A stretch of 64,000 nt of DNA from NCBI RefSeq assembly GCF_000763805.1, contig NZ_JRKS01000001.1, positions 1 to 64,000 of the forward strand, written 5' to 3'. This document shows positions 47,244 through 57,597 of the stretch, piece after piece (position 1 is the first letter of the stretch; each line of letters starts with the position of its first letter). The notes beneath the pieces were generated by a model. That model was not told where the DNA came from. It saw only the letters and a list, made by a program, of their open reading frames with translations, and did no database searches. A program made the translations under genes and the position numbers. This stretch comes from Paracoccus sphaerophysae (GTDB lineage Bacteria; Pseudomonadota; Alphaproteobacteria; Rhodobacterales; Rhodobacteraceae).

Positions 47244-48118
47244 CAGGTGTCCTCGGGGGTTGATCCGGTGGTCTTTCGGTCGATGGCGCGGGCGATCAGC
47301 GCCTCGAAATCCGCGGGGTGGGTCAGGGCGGCGACCTCGTCGGCCTCGACGGTGACGCCGCGGCGGGCCATCGCGGCATAGCGGGGCTGGCGATGGGCGA
47401 GCGCCCGGGCATAGGTCCAGCGCACGAAGGCGTCGGGATCGACCGGGCCGGGATGGTCGCGGCCATAGTCGCGCCACGCGTCATGCAGGAACTGCGGCTG
47501 ATAATACATCGGCTTGGGCGCGGCGTCGAAGCGGTGCACCAGTTCAGCGGTATGTGCCTCGGTGCCGCGGATCCACACCGGCAGCATCAGCGCCGACAGC
47601 CGGGCCAGCAGCGGATCGTCGGGATCGTCGGGATCGACCACCTCGCAGATCGACCCCGAGGTGTCGCAGACGAAATGCGGATAGCCATACAGCGCCCGGG
47701 CGCGGTCGATGAACCGGGCGCTGTCCTCCATCGCGGCGATCTCGGCCGCGCGGTGCTGGTTCTGGCGGGTCATGTAGTCGGCGAAGTCCAGCCCGCCGCG
47801 GGACGGATCGCCGGGCTTGCCCAGATAGGTCGAAAGGGGCGCGAGGTTGTGAAAGGTGATATTCGATTCGATCCGCACGGAATCGGTCATCAGCAGCTCG
47901 CGCAGCAGCGGCACCTGCATGGCGTGGCGCTTGAAGTCGTCGGCGATCAGCTCGCCCATGTAGCGCGTGCCGATGCGGTAATCGACGCTGTAGTGGAACC
48001 AGTCCCCCGACCGCCGCAGCATCGAGGCGATGTGGGTCTTGCCCAGGCCCGACATGCCCAACAGCATGACCCGCTTTTCGGGCGCATCCCGCCACGCCTG
48101 TCCGCTGTGATGGATCAT
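47243..48118 (-). CDS. P-loop ATPase-like protein, function unknown
   Basis: This 291-residue protein has Walker A GMSGLGKT at 21-28 ([20 protein letters not shown]). [20 protein letters not shown] and [20 protein letters not shown] look like a kinase- or adenylate-kinase-like P-loop fold. The latter stretch has the acidic pattern of a Walker B end. I do not recognise a characterised family. It is translationally coupled to metA (TGATG), which suggests, but does not prove, a link to methionine metabolism. Confidence 0.75.
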   Translation of the reverse strand: MIHHSGQAWRDAPEKRVMLLGMSGLGKTHIASMLRRSGDWFHYSVDYRIGTRYMGELIADDFKRHAMQVPLLRELLMTDSVRIESNITFHNLAPLSTYLGKPGDPSRGGLDFADYMTRQNQHRAAEIAAMEDSARFIDRARALYGYPHFVCDTSGSICEVVDPDDPDDPLLARLSALMLPVWIRGTEAHTAELVHRFDAAPKPMYYQPQFLHDAWRDYGRDHPGPVDPDAFVRWTYARALAHRQPRYAAMARRGVTVEADEVAALTHPADFEALIARAIDRKTTGSTPEDT

Positions 48119-48259
48119 GTCGCCGTCCCCGTCCGCGCGCCGCCATATCGTCGCGCAGCCGACAGGTAAGCCGCGGAACCGGCGAACGAAAGGGGGATCG
48201 GCGCGCAGAAGAAGGCCCCGCCGGGTAGGGCGGGGCCTTGGGTTGCCGTGTGGCCGGGA

Positions 48260-49417
48260 TCAGAAGCGGTAGCCGACGCGGATCCCGAAGCCCAGCAGAT
48301 CGCTGTCGCGCATCTGGGCCCGCGCGACGTCGGGCGTCCCGGTTTCGGGATCGGCGTCGCCCAGCTTGGCATAGGTCAGGCCGGTGGTGATCTTCCACTG
48401 GTCCTGGGTATAGATCGCGGCGAGCGAGACCGACTTGCGCCCGGTCGTCGGCGACAGCGGCGACATCAGCTTGTCGCCCGCCTTTTCATAGGCGAAGGAC
48501 AGCGATCCCGACCAGTTGTCGTTGAACTTGCGGCCGACGCCCAGGGTCCAGGTGGTGGTATCCTCCAGCGACACCAGCCCTTCGGTGACCCCGAAACAAG
48601 GCGGCAGCTGCGAGGCCGGCGAGCAGGAGAGCGCGGCCGGGCGGACCTGGAATTCTGACCAGTTCACCCAGCGGACCGACCCGAACACCAGCGTGTCGGC
48701 GGCAACGCCGGTCTGGCCTTCCAGCGTCCAGGACCGCGGGGTCTTGACCGTGGTCCGGGTTTCGCCGGCGCGCAGCGGCGCGCCGCCCAGCGTCTCGGTG
48801 GTGTCGAATTCGTGCTCGATGGGCGAGTTGTAGGTCAGCGAGACGCGGGCCTTGATGTCCGGCCGTTCCCAGCTGGCGCCCAGCACGTAGCCCCAGCCCC
48901 AGGCGCTGTCGAGGTCGACGTTATAGCCGCTGAGCGGGCCATAGGCCTGGCCGCTCAGGGTGACGTTGGCGTCCGCCCGCGACCCGCGCAGACCGCCATG
49001 CACGCCCCAGTTCTCGTTGAACTTGTAGCGCAGCAGGCCGGTATAGGTGGTCGAGTTCACCACCGCGCTGGTGCCGCCCAGCATGAAGCTGCCGCCCTCG
49101 GTCACCGGGGCATAATGCACGTCGGCGCCGAAGGGCTGTTCGACGATCAGCGCGCCCGACAGCTGGTCATTGAACTGGTGCTTGTAGCCGAGGCTGAAGA
49201 AGCTGTAGTCGTCCGCGACATTGCCGGTGCGGCTGCCGCCATAGATCGCCAGATCGCGGCCCGAGACGTCGGGGCTCGCCCGTCCGGCGCCGAATTCGAC
49301 GTAATTGCCGTCCTCGAACAGGATGCTGAGCGATTGCGGCGCGCGTTCGATCGCGCCGGCAAAGACGGGGGCGGCGGACAGCAACAGTGCCGCGGCGCCG
49401 GTGAGCGTGTGTTTCAT
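48260..49417 (-). CDS. FadL/OmpP1-family outer membrane transport protein
   Basis: This 385-residue outer membrane protein has a signal peptide ending ALLLSAAPVFAGA. Beta-strand repeats follow: YSFFSLGYKHQFNDQLSGAL, YTGLLRYKFNENWGVHGGL, TWTLGVGRKFNDNWSGSLSF, and the C-terminal FGIRVGYRF with terminal Phe. FadL-type channels take up long-chain fatty acids and other hydrophobic compounds. The ATG is preceded by a near-perfect GGGAGGAG. Confidence 0.88.
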   Translation of the reverse strand: MKHTLTGAAALLLSAAPVFAGAIERAPQSLSILFEDGNYVEFGAGRASPDVSGRDLAIYGGSRTGNVADDYSFFSLGYKHQFNDQLSGALIVEQPFGADVHYAPVTEGGSFMLGGTSAVVNSTTYTGLLRYKFNENWGVHGGLRGSRADANVTLSGQAYGPLSGYNVDLDSAWGWGYVLGASWERPDIKARVSLTYNSPIEHEFDTTETLGGAPLRAGETRTTVKTPRSWTLEGQTGVAADTLVFGSVRWVNWSEFQVRPAALSCSPASQLPPCFGVTEGLVSLEDTTTWTLGVGRKFNDNWSGSLSFAYEKAGDKLMSPLSPTTGRKSVSLAAIYTQDQWKITTGLTYAKLGDADPETGTPDVARAQMRDSDLLGFGIRVGYRF

Positions 49418-49593
49418 GTTTCTCCTCCCAAGGGCGCGCATCGGCGGGTCCTTGCCGACAACTCTAGCGGAACTCTGCGCCGGTGGGTCAATCATGTCGA
49501 TAAAATGACGCTGCGTCCCGCCGCGGGGGGCGAGACAACGTGGCGCATCCGCAACGCTTGGCATCACCGGGGCGGTCCGGCAAGGATGGCGCC

Positions 49594-50670
49594 ATGACAC
49601 ACGACACGCCTCGCGCCCGCCTGCGTTTCGCCATGCCTCGTCCGGTCCCGCCGGGGTTGTGGCGCCGCGTGCCCCCGGCGATCTTTCCGCCGATCCTGGG
49701 GGCTGCGGGACTGGCGCTGGCCTGGCTGGGCGGCGTGCGCGCATTTGCCCTGCCGCCGGCGCTGGCCGAGCTGATGGCCGGGATGGTCGTCGCCGTGGCG
49801 GCGTTCGCGTTGCTGGCCTATGGCGTCAAGCTGGCGCGCCGCCCCGCGGTGCTGGCCGAAGAGCTGTCGATCCTTCCCGGCCGCGCCGGGGTCGGGGCGG
49901 CGGTGCTGACGGTCTATCTGATGGCGGCGCTGGTCGGGGCCCTGACGAACCCCGCTGCGGGCCGGGCACTGCTGGTCGCGGGGCTGCTGCTGCACGCGGT
50001 CCTGCTGGTCGTGCTGGTCGGCGTGCTGCGCCGCGGTGCGCCCGAACAGCGCCGGGTGACTCCGGCGTGGCATCTCAATTTCACCGGCCCGATCGTGGCC
50101 GCGCGGGCGGTGCTGGTGCTGGGCTGGCCGGGGCTGGCCGGGTGGCTGGTCTGGCCGACGGCGATCGCTGCGCTGGCGATCTATGCGGTCAGCCTGCGGC
50201 AGGCGCTGTCGGGCCGGGTGCCAGCGCCGCTGCGGCCGCTGCTGGCGATCCATCTTGCCCCGCTGGCGCTGTTCGGGACCGTGGCGCTGGGGCTGGGCTG
50301 GACCGCGGCCGGGACCGCGCTCGCCTGGCTGGCGCTCGCGGTGCTGCTGGCGCTGGCGGCAAGCGCGCGCTGGCTGCTGGCCGACGGGTTCTCGCCCTTC
50401 TGGGGAGCGCTGACCTTTCCGGCCGCGGCCACCGCCGGGCTGTGGGTCACGCTGTGGTCGGCCGTGCCCTCGGAAACCCACCGGATCATCGCCGGAACCC
50501 TGTTGGCGGCGGCCACGCTGGTGGTCGTCCCGATCCTGTTTCTGGTGCTGCGGGCCTGGGCGCAGGGCCGGCTGGCGGTCAAGTCCAACGCCGCCATCGC
50601 CGGACCGCGGGGCGGGCGCTGGACTTTCCCCGCGACCCGTGAAAAGGGGAACTGCCAAACGAGCCCCTGA
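49594..50670 (+). CDS. SLAC1/TehA-like (TDT family) membrane carrier
   Basis: This 358-residue protein has about ten hydrophobic segments. Pore-lining SLAC1/TehA features are visible: PPAIFPPILGAAGLALAWLG, AWHLNFTGPIVAARAVLVLG and FSPFWGALTFPAAATAGLWV. Family members include the TehA tellurite-resistance protein, anion channels and C4-dicarboxylate exporters. Substrate not assigned. It lies 14 bp upstream of guaB. Confidence 0.82.
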   Translation: MTHDTPRARLRFAMPRPVPPGLWRRVPPAIFPPILGAAGLALAWLGGVRAFALPPALAELMAGMVVAVAAFALLAYGVKLARRPAVLAEELSILPGRAGVGAAVLTVYLMAALVGALTNPAAGRALLVAGLLLHAVLLVVLVGVLRRGAPEQRRVTPAWHLNFTGPIVAARAVLVLGWPGLAGWLVWPTAIAALAIYAVSLRQALSGRVPAPLRPLLAIHLAPLALFGTVALGLGWTAAGTALAWLALAVLLALAASARWLLADGFSPFWGALTFPAAATAGLWVTLWSAVPSETHRIIAGTLLAAATLVVVPILFLVLRAWAQGRLAVKSNAAIAGPRGGRWTFPATREKGNCQTSP

Positions 50671-50678
50671 CAGGATGA

Positions 50679-52133
<1,455 letters not shown>

Positions 52134-52332
52134 TCAATGGGTTGCAGGATTTTCGGGGCGCCGCCATGGTTGAAGGTCGGCGCACCGGAAATCAATGGCT
52201 TACCCGAGTTCCTGCGCCGCCAACTAACGCAGAAAAGGTAGGCGATTTCCTGACGCGGACGGGGCGGCGTCCGGTCCCCGGGAACGAACCGGACGGCCCG
52301 GGGTTACTCCCGACCCAGACCGGAGCCCCCAG

Positions 52333-53208
52333 ATGATCAGTATCCTCCCCCTCAGCAAGGACGCGCGGCCGGACGAGGCTGAATACAATGCCTTTTTCCC
52401 CTCGAAGGCGTCGCTGAAGCAGTTCACCAGCCCCAATAGCGACCTCGCTGACGCGCATTATCCGCAACCTTACCAGGGTCCGCTGCGGGTTCTGGTGATC
52501 GGCACCGACGAACGCTACCTGCGGATGGAGAACGGGACGCTCTTTTCCACCGGCAACCATCCGGTCGAGACGCTGGTGCCGATGTATCACCTGCGCGAGG
52601 CCGGTTTCGAGTTCGACATCGCCACGGTGTCCGGCAACGGCCTCATGTTCGAGTTCTGGGCCATGCCAGACGAGGACGAGGCGATCACCGGCCTCCACCG
52701 TGACCTGCTGGCGCGGTTCGTGCAGCCGCTGAAACTGTCCGATGTCGTCGCCGCGCTCGAGGGTGGGGCAGACTATGCCGCGGTCTTCATCCCCGGCGGT
52801 CACGGCCCGCTCGTCGGACTGCCGTTCAGCAAGGACGTGGCGGCGGTGCTGCGCTGGGCGCTGGCGAAGGACCGGCACATCGTCTCGATCTGCCACGGAC
52901 CGGCGGCGCTGCTGGCCTGCGAGACGAAAGACGGCCAGTTCCCGTTCGCGGGGCGCAAGATCACCGCGTTCCCGGACGATGTCGATCGCATGACGCCCGA
53001 GATCGGATACATGCCCGGCCACCTGACCTGGCATTTCGGCCAGCGGCTCGAGGCGCTTGGCGTCGAGATCGTCAACAGCAAGCCGGACGATTCCACCCAG
53101 GCCGACGGCAAGCTGCTGACGGGGGCCAGCCCGTATGCGGCGAACGAGCTGGGCAAGCTGGCGGCGAAGGAACTGCTGGCGGCGTACGGGGAGGACAGGC
53201 CCGCCTGA
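52333..53208 (+). CDS. hchA: Protein deglycase/glyoxalase III HchA (Hsp31)
   Basis: This 291-residue DJ-1/PfpI-superfamily protein has the nucleophile Cys187 in IVSICHGPAALLACE, the Hsp31-type segment GTLFSTGNHPVETLVPMYHL, and GADYAAVFIPGGHGPLVGLP. HchA converts methylglyoxal to lactate without glutathione and also acts as a chaperone or deglycase. GGAG precedes the ATG. It starts the accessory stretch between guaB and mla. Confidence 0.93.
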   Translation: MISILPLSKDARPDEAEYNAFFPSKASLKQFTSPNSDLADAHYPQPYQGPLRVLVIGTDERYLRMENGTLFSTGNHPVETLVPMYHLREAGFEFDIATVSGNGLMFEFWAMPDEDEAITGLHRDLLARFVQPLKLSDVVAALEGGADYAAVFIPGGHGPLVGLPFSKDVAAVLRWALAKDRHIVSICHGPAALLACETKDGQFPFAGRKITAFPDDVDRMTPEIGYMPGHLTWHFGQRLEALGVEIVNSKPDDSTQADGKLLTGASPYAANELGKLAAKELLAAYGEDRPA

Positions 53209-53282
53209 CGGCTCAGCCCGGAGAGCCGGAGTAGCCGAGGGAGCGCAACCGTGCGACCGGGCGCTTTCCGGCTTTCGGCCGC

Positions 53283-54037
53283 TCACCCGTCCTCCTCCTG
53301 GAAGGCCTCGTCCCGCGTCTTGCGGAAGCTGGGCAGGATCATCAGCGCCAGCAGAACCACGGTTGCCAGCAGCATGACCAGGCTGATCGGGCGCTCGACG
53401 AAGATCGACGGATCGCCCTGGGTGATGAGCATGGTCCGGCGCAGGTTCGCCTCGAGCAGCGGGCGGAGGACGAAGCCCAGCAGCAGCGGCCCCGGCTCGC
53501 ATTTCGCCTTACGAGGAGCATGGCGATCGCCTTCAGAACCGAGCCATGCGCCAGCACGACGGCCAGGACCAGACCCATGACCATCAGCGAGAAATACTTG
53601 TCCGGCCCGAACAGCAGCCCCAGCCGGGTCATCGGCACGCCAAGCGCCGCGATCACGATGGTGGCGACGGTGCCGGCGATGAACGACCCGACCGCCGCGA
53701 GACCCAAGGCGAGGCCCGCCTGGCCGCGCTTGGCCATCTCTTGCCCGTCGATGGCGGTGACGACCGCGGTCGCCTCGTCGGGGATGTTGACGAGAATGGC
53801 GGTGGTCGACCCGCCATACTGGGCGCCGTAATAGATGCCGGCCAGCATGATGAGCGCGCCGGTCGGGTCCAGCGCCAGCGTCACCGGCAGCAGGATCGAG
53901 ATGGTGGCGACCGGCCCCACGCCCGGCAGGACGCCGATCAGCGTGCCGACGAGGCAGCCCACAAATTACAGCTCGATGTTCTTCAGCGTCAGCGCGACGC
54001 TGAAGCCCAGGGCTAGGTGGTCGATGATCTCCATCAT
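53283..54037 (-). pseudogene. tctA: TctA membrane subunit, broken by nonsense codon and internal deletion
   Basis: The relic starts MMEIIDHLALGFSVALTLKN. It meets an in-frame TAA after NIEL (about codon 24) and goes on with VGCLVGTLIGVLPGVGPVAT and GIYYGAQYGGSTTAILVNIP, which are typical TctA. After VLAHGSVLKAIAML the sequence jumps out of frame to the C-terminal part (PLLLGFVLRPLLEANLRRTM, LITQGDPSIFVERP), ending FQEEDG-stop at 53283. An intact TctA is about 500 residues; some 250 are missing from the middle. The channel subunit of the tripartite tricarboxylate transporter is therefore dead. Confidence 0.88.
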
Positions 54038-54038
54038 G

Positions 54039-54563
54039 TCAGTATCCGATCAGCCAGGGCGCGACCGGGATCGACAGGCCCAGCGCAAACCGGAACAGGC
54101 CGATGCAGATCAGCGTCATGATGAGGGCAAAGATCGCCAGCTCGCCCAGCCGCGCGTCCTCGGCGGCAAGGCCCGACAGTACGATCGCCAGCGGCGTGGC
54201 CACGGCCAGCCCCAGCGGCGGGATCGTCAGCGGCCCCAGCTGATAGCCGCGGATCGTGACGGCGAACAGGAACACCCCCGCCAGCACCGGGAGGTTGCGG
54301 CCCATCGGCCAGGTGCCGGTGGAGGGGCCCGAATCGCGCCACGACAGCGCAATCTGGATCAGCCCGCACAGGATGATGAGGATGGCGAGGGCGCGGGGCA
54401 TCAGCCCCGACCCCATGCCCCGCTCGGTCATGAACGGCAGGTCATGGCCCGCCCATAGGGCGAACAGGCCGAACAGCGTGAGGGTCAGACCCGCGATCCG
54501 TTCGCGGCCCGCCCAGGGGGAACGCGGCGGCAGGGCCGCGTCATGATCGGGCTCGTGCTGCAT
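54039..54563 (-). CDS. tctB: TctB small membrane subunit
   Basis: This 174-residue protein has four hydrophobic segments (IAGLTLTLFGLFALWA, GLMPRALAILIILCGLIQIA, LPVLAGVFLFAVTIRGYQLG, LAIFALIMTLICIGLFRFAL), matching the TctB/DUF1468 family. The role of TctB is to assist the TctA channel. It lies between tctC and the broken tctA, so it has probably lost its partner. Confidence 0.88.
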   Translation of the reverse strand: MQHEPDHDAALPPRSPWAGRERIAGLTLTLFGLFALWAGHDLPFMTERGMGSGLMPRALAILIILCGLIQIALSWRDSGPSTGTWPMGRNLPVLAGVFLFAVTIRGYQLGPLTIPPLGLAVATPLAIVLSGLAAEDARLGELAIFALIMTLICIGLFRFALGLSIPVAPWLIGY

Positions 54564-54569
54564 CGTCGC

Positions 54570-55544
54570 TTACTCGACTTTGATGTCGGCGGCCTTCACG
54601 ACCTCGCCCCAGCGGGTGCGCTCGGCGGCCATGAAATCGGCGAACGCCTGCCCGGTCAGGGTTAAGGGGACCGCGCCGTCCTGGCCCAGCTTGGCGACGA
54701 ACTCGGGATCCGCCAGGGTCTCGCCGGTGGCGGCGACCAGCTTGGCGCGCACGTCTTCGGACAGGCCGTTGGGGCCCAGCAGGCCGTACCACGCCGAGGC
54801 GTCATAGCCGGCCACTCCCGATTCCGCGACGGTCGGCACGTCCGGCAGGGCGGCAAAACGTTCCTTGCCGGTCACCGCCAGCGCGGTCAGGGTCTTGTCC
54901 TCGACCAGCCCGATGACCGACGGGATCGTCGTCACCATGAAGTCGATATGCCCGCCCACGAGGTCGTTCACCGCCGGGCCCGCGCCCTTGTAGGGGACGT
55001 GCTTCAGCTTCAGCCCGGCCTTCTGGCCCAGCAGCAGGGTGGCGACATGGCTGGCCGAGGCATTGCCGGCCGAGCCATAGACCAGCTCGCCCGCCTTGGC
55101 CTTCTCGATCAGCTCGCCCATCGAGGTGACGGGCAGGCGCGGGCCGACCACCACCACCAGCGACGCATCCGCGATCGTCGCGATCGGGTCCAGCGCTTCG
55201 GCCGGGTCGTGCTTGAGGTTGAAGATATGCGGGTTGACGACCATCGGCCCCTGGTTGCCGATCAGCAGCGTATAGCCGTCGGGCGGGGCCGAAGCGACGA
55301 CCTCGGTGCCGATATTGGCCGCAGAGCCGGGGCGGTTCTCGACGATGACGCGGCCGCCGAGGGCTTTTTCCAGCCGCGCGGCGAAGACGCGGGCGATGGC
55401 GTCGGTGCCGCCGCCGGCGGCATAGGACACGATCAGCGTCGCTGGCTTGGACGGATATTCCTGCGCCGCGGCGGGCAGGGCGGCGCCCAGGAAGGACGCG
55501 GCCGCGGCCAGCGCGAGCAGGGAACGGCGGGTAAGGTGGGTCAT
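54570..55544 (-). CDS. tctC: TctC-family tricarboxylate-binding protein
   Basis: This 324-residue periplasmic receptor has a signal peptide (RRSLLALAAAASFLGAALPA). The Bug/TctC signatures are YPSKPATLIVSYAAGGGTDA, VENRPGSAANIGTEVVA, PPDGYTLLIGNQGP and HVPYKGAGPAVNDLVGGHID. The ligand is probably a di- or tricarboxylate such as aconitate or citrate (inference from the prpF-like neighbour). The ATG overlaps the prpF-like stop. Confidence 0.92.
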   Translation of the reverse strand: MTHLTRRSLLALAAAASFLGAALPAAAQEYPSKPATLIVSYAAGGGTDAIARVFAARLEKALGGRVIVENRPGSAANIGTEVVASAPPDGYTLLIGNQGPMVVNPHIFNLKHDPAEALDPIATIADASLVVVVGPRLPVTSMGELIEKAKAGELVYGSAGNASASHVATLLLGQKAGLKLKHVPYKGAGPAVNDLVGGHIDFMVTTIPSVIGLVEDKTLTALAVTGKERFAALPDVPTVAESGVAGYDASAWYGLLGPNGLSEDVRAKLVAATGETLADPEFVAKLGQDGAVPLTLTGQAFADFMAAERTRWGEVVKAADIKVE

Positions 55545-56677
55545 GGTTTCCTCCCAGTGACGACAGACAGGTTGCAGATGGACAGGCGGGGCGGCCCCGC
55601 CGGTCCGTCGGACTTGCGCCGGACCAGCGCCGCGCCCTCGAACAGGCTGCGGCAGGTCCGCATGACGAAGACGGTCGGCTCGCCGGTTGCCGGATCGCGT
55701 TCGATCCGCACATCCATGCGGCCCGTGGGGTGTTCCAGCCCCAGCGCGGCGGGCAGCGCCAGCCCCGGCAGCGCGCCGCCCACGATGCTGTCGGGCAGGG
55801 TCGCGGCCATCGCGACCGTGACCGCGCCGGTGGTGGCCAACGCCGTGTGGCAAGCGTGCGGGGTGAAATAGCGCACCGCCAGATCGCCCCCGGCGGCCGG
55901 CGCCCCGATCAGCACCGGTTTGGGCAGCACCTGGTCGCGGACATCGCCCAGGCCCATCCGACGCCCCGCTTCCAGCCGGATCGTCTCCAGCCGCGCCATG
56001 AAGCCGCGATCCGCGTCCAGTGCCGCCGCGGGCTCGGATCCGGTCAGGCCGAAGGTTTCGGCGCGCGCGATCACCACCGGCGTCGCCCCGTCGATCAGCG
56101 AGACCGGCACGCCCGCGATCACCTCTTGCGGGCTGCCCGAGGGCAGCAGCTTGCCGGTCTTGGCACCCGAGGCCTCGCGGAAGGCCAGGTAGACCGGCGC
56201 GGCGGTGCCGGGGACGCCGTCGATGGCCGCGTCGCCCTGATAGCGCAGCGCGCCGCCGGGGGTGCTGACCAGCGCCTCGATGATCTTGCCGGTGTTGGTG
56301 TTGTGGATGCGGACCCGGGTTCCGTCCGCCTCGGCGGCGACGAGGCCCTTTTCGATCGCGAAGGGGCCCACGGCCGACAGCATGTTGCCGCAGTTGGGGC
56401 CGGTGTCGACCAGCCGCCGGTCCACCGCGACCTGGGCGAACAGATAATCCACGTCGGCGCCATCGCGGGTGGGCGGGCCGACGATCGCCACCTTGGAGCT
56501 GAGCGTGTTGCCCCCGCCGATCCCGTCGATTTCCAGCGGGTGGCCGCCGCCCATGATCTCGATCAGCAGCGCATCGCGGCGCGCCGCGTCCGCGGGCAGA
56601 TCGTCGCGCAGGAAGAACGGCCCCTTCGAGGTACCGCCCCGCATCAGGACACACGGAATTCGCAACAGGTCGTCCAC
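55541..56677 (-). CDS. PrpF/4-oxalomesaconate tautomerase-like isomerase
   Basis: This 378-residue protein of the PrpF family (diaminopimelate-epimerase fold) has IPCVLMRGGTSKGPFFLRDD, IDGIGGGNTLSSKVAIVG and TGPNCGNMLSAVGPFAIEKG with its catalytic cysteine. YFTPHACHTALATTGAVTVA is in the second half. Members isomerise double bonds of aconitate, methylaconitate or oxalomesaconate. A GTG start at 56677 is assumed because upstream DNA belongs to the truncated lysR. It forms an operon with tctC-tctB-tctA. Confidence 0.88.
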   Translation of the reverse strand: MDDLLRIPCVLMRGGTSKGPFFLRDDLPADAARRDALLIEIMGGGHPLEIDGIGGGNTLSSKVAIVGPPTRDGADVDYLFAQVAVDRRLVDTGPNCGNMLSAVGPFAIEKGLVAAEADGTRVRIHNTNTGKIIEALVSTPGGALRYQGDAAIDGVPGTAAPVYLAFREASGAKTGKLLPSGSPQEVIAGVPVSLIDGATPVVIARAETFGLTGSEPAAALDADRGFMARLETIRLEAGRRMGLGDVRDQVLPKPVLIGAPAAGGDLAVRYFTPHACHTALATTGAVTVAMAATLPDSIVGGALPGLALPAALGLEHPTGRMDVRIERDPATGEPTVFVMRTCRSLFEGAALVRRKSDGPAGPPRLSICNLSVVTGRKP

Positions 56678-56678
56678 C

Positions 56679-57557
56679 CGAGTCGCGGTCCTGGACCTGT
56701 CGTCCTTCGGCGCGGCGGCGCGGCAGCTAAACCTGTCCCAGCCCGCGCTGTCGCGGCGGATCAAGGGGCTCGAGGCGGCGGTCGGCGCCCAGCTCATCGA
56801 ACGCACCACCCGCAGCGTGGCGCCCACGCAGGTCGGCCGGCAGCTCGCCCCGCTGGTGCGCCGGATGGTGGACGAATTCGAGGAATCGATCCTGTCGATC
56901 ACCGATCTGGGCGGCCGGCACCGGGCGCAGATCACGCTCGCCTCGGTGCCGACCGCCTTCTACTTCCTGCCGCGCGTGATCGGCGCCTTCAACGCCCGCT
57001 ATCCCGGCATCCGCTTTCGCATCCTCGACTTGTCCGCAAACGAGGGGCTGGACGCCGTGGCGAATGGCGAGGTCGAATTCGGCATCAACATCATCGGCGC
57101 CACCCGCGACGATCTGGTGTTCACGACGCTGATCGAGGATCCATTCGTGCTGGCCTGCCGCCGCGATCACCCGCTGGCGCAGGCCCGCCGGCTGAAATGG
57201 GACGCGCTGGCCGGCCACCCGCTGATCGGCGTCGCCAAGAGCTCGGGCAACCGCACGGTCCTGGACCACGCGCTGGCCCAGGCCGGCCGGCCGTTGGACC
57301 TGAACTGGTTTTACGAGGTGAACCACCTGTCGACCTCGCTGGGCCTCGTCGAGGCGGGGCTGGGGATCGCCGTCGTCCCCCGGCTTGCCACCCCGCAGAG
57401 CGAACACCCGCTGATCGCGGTGGTGGAACTGGACGATCCGCTGGTCACCCGCACGATCGGGCTGGTCGAGCGCTGCGGCAGCCGCCTGTCGCCCTCGGCC
57501 CAGCGGCTGCGGCAGATGCTGCTGGACGAATGGCGGCAGGGCGGGCAGGGGACATGA
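56679..57557 (+). pseudogene. LysR-type regulator missing its 5' end
   Basis: From 56679 the frame reads RVAVLDLSSFGAAARQLNLS and QPALSRRIKGLEAAVGAQLI, which is the LysR helix-turn-helix but without the usual first ten or so residues. The rest is complete (RVIGAFNARYPGIRFRILDL, HPLIGVAKSSGNRTV, GLGIAVVPRLA). The homology begins 2 bp from the assumed start of the divergent prpF-like gene. The promoter region and the lysR start appear to have been deleted together. No plausible start codon precedes the HTH in frame, so the protein is unlikely to be made normally. Confidence 0.75.
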
Positions 57558-57597
57558 CCCTGCGTCGGGCCCTTCGACGCTCCCGCCTCGCTCCCTA

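Noticed and set aside
52142-52332. Small gene between guaB and hchA
   Set aside because: The 64-codon frame lacks a convincing ribosome binding site and any family resemblance.
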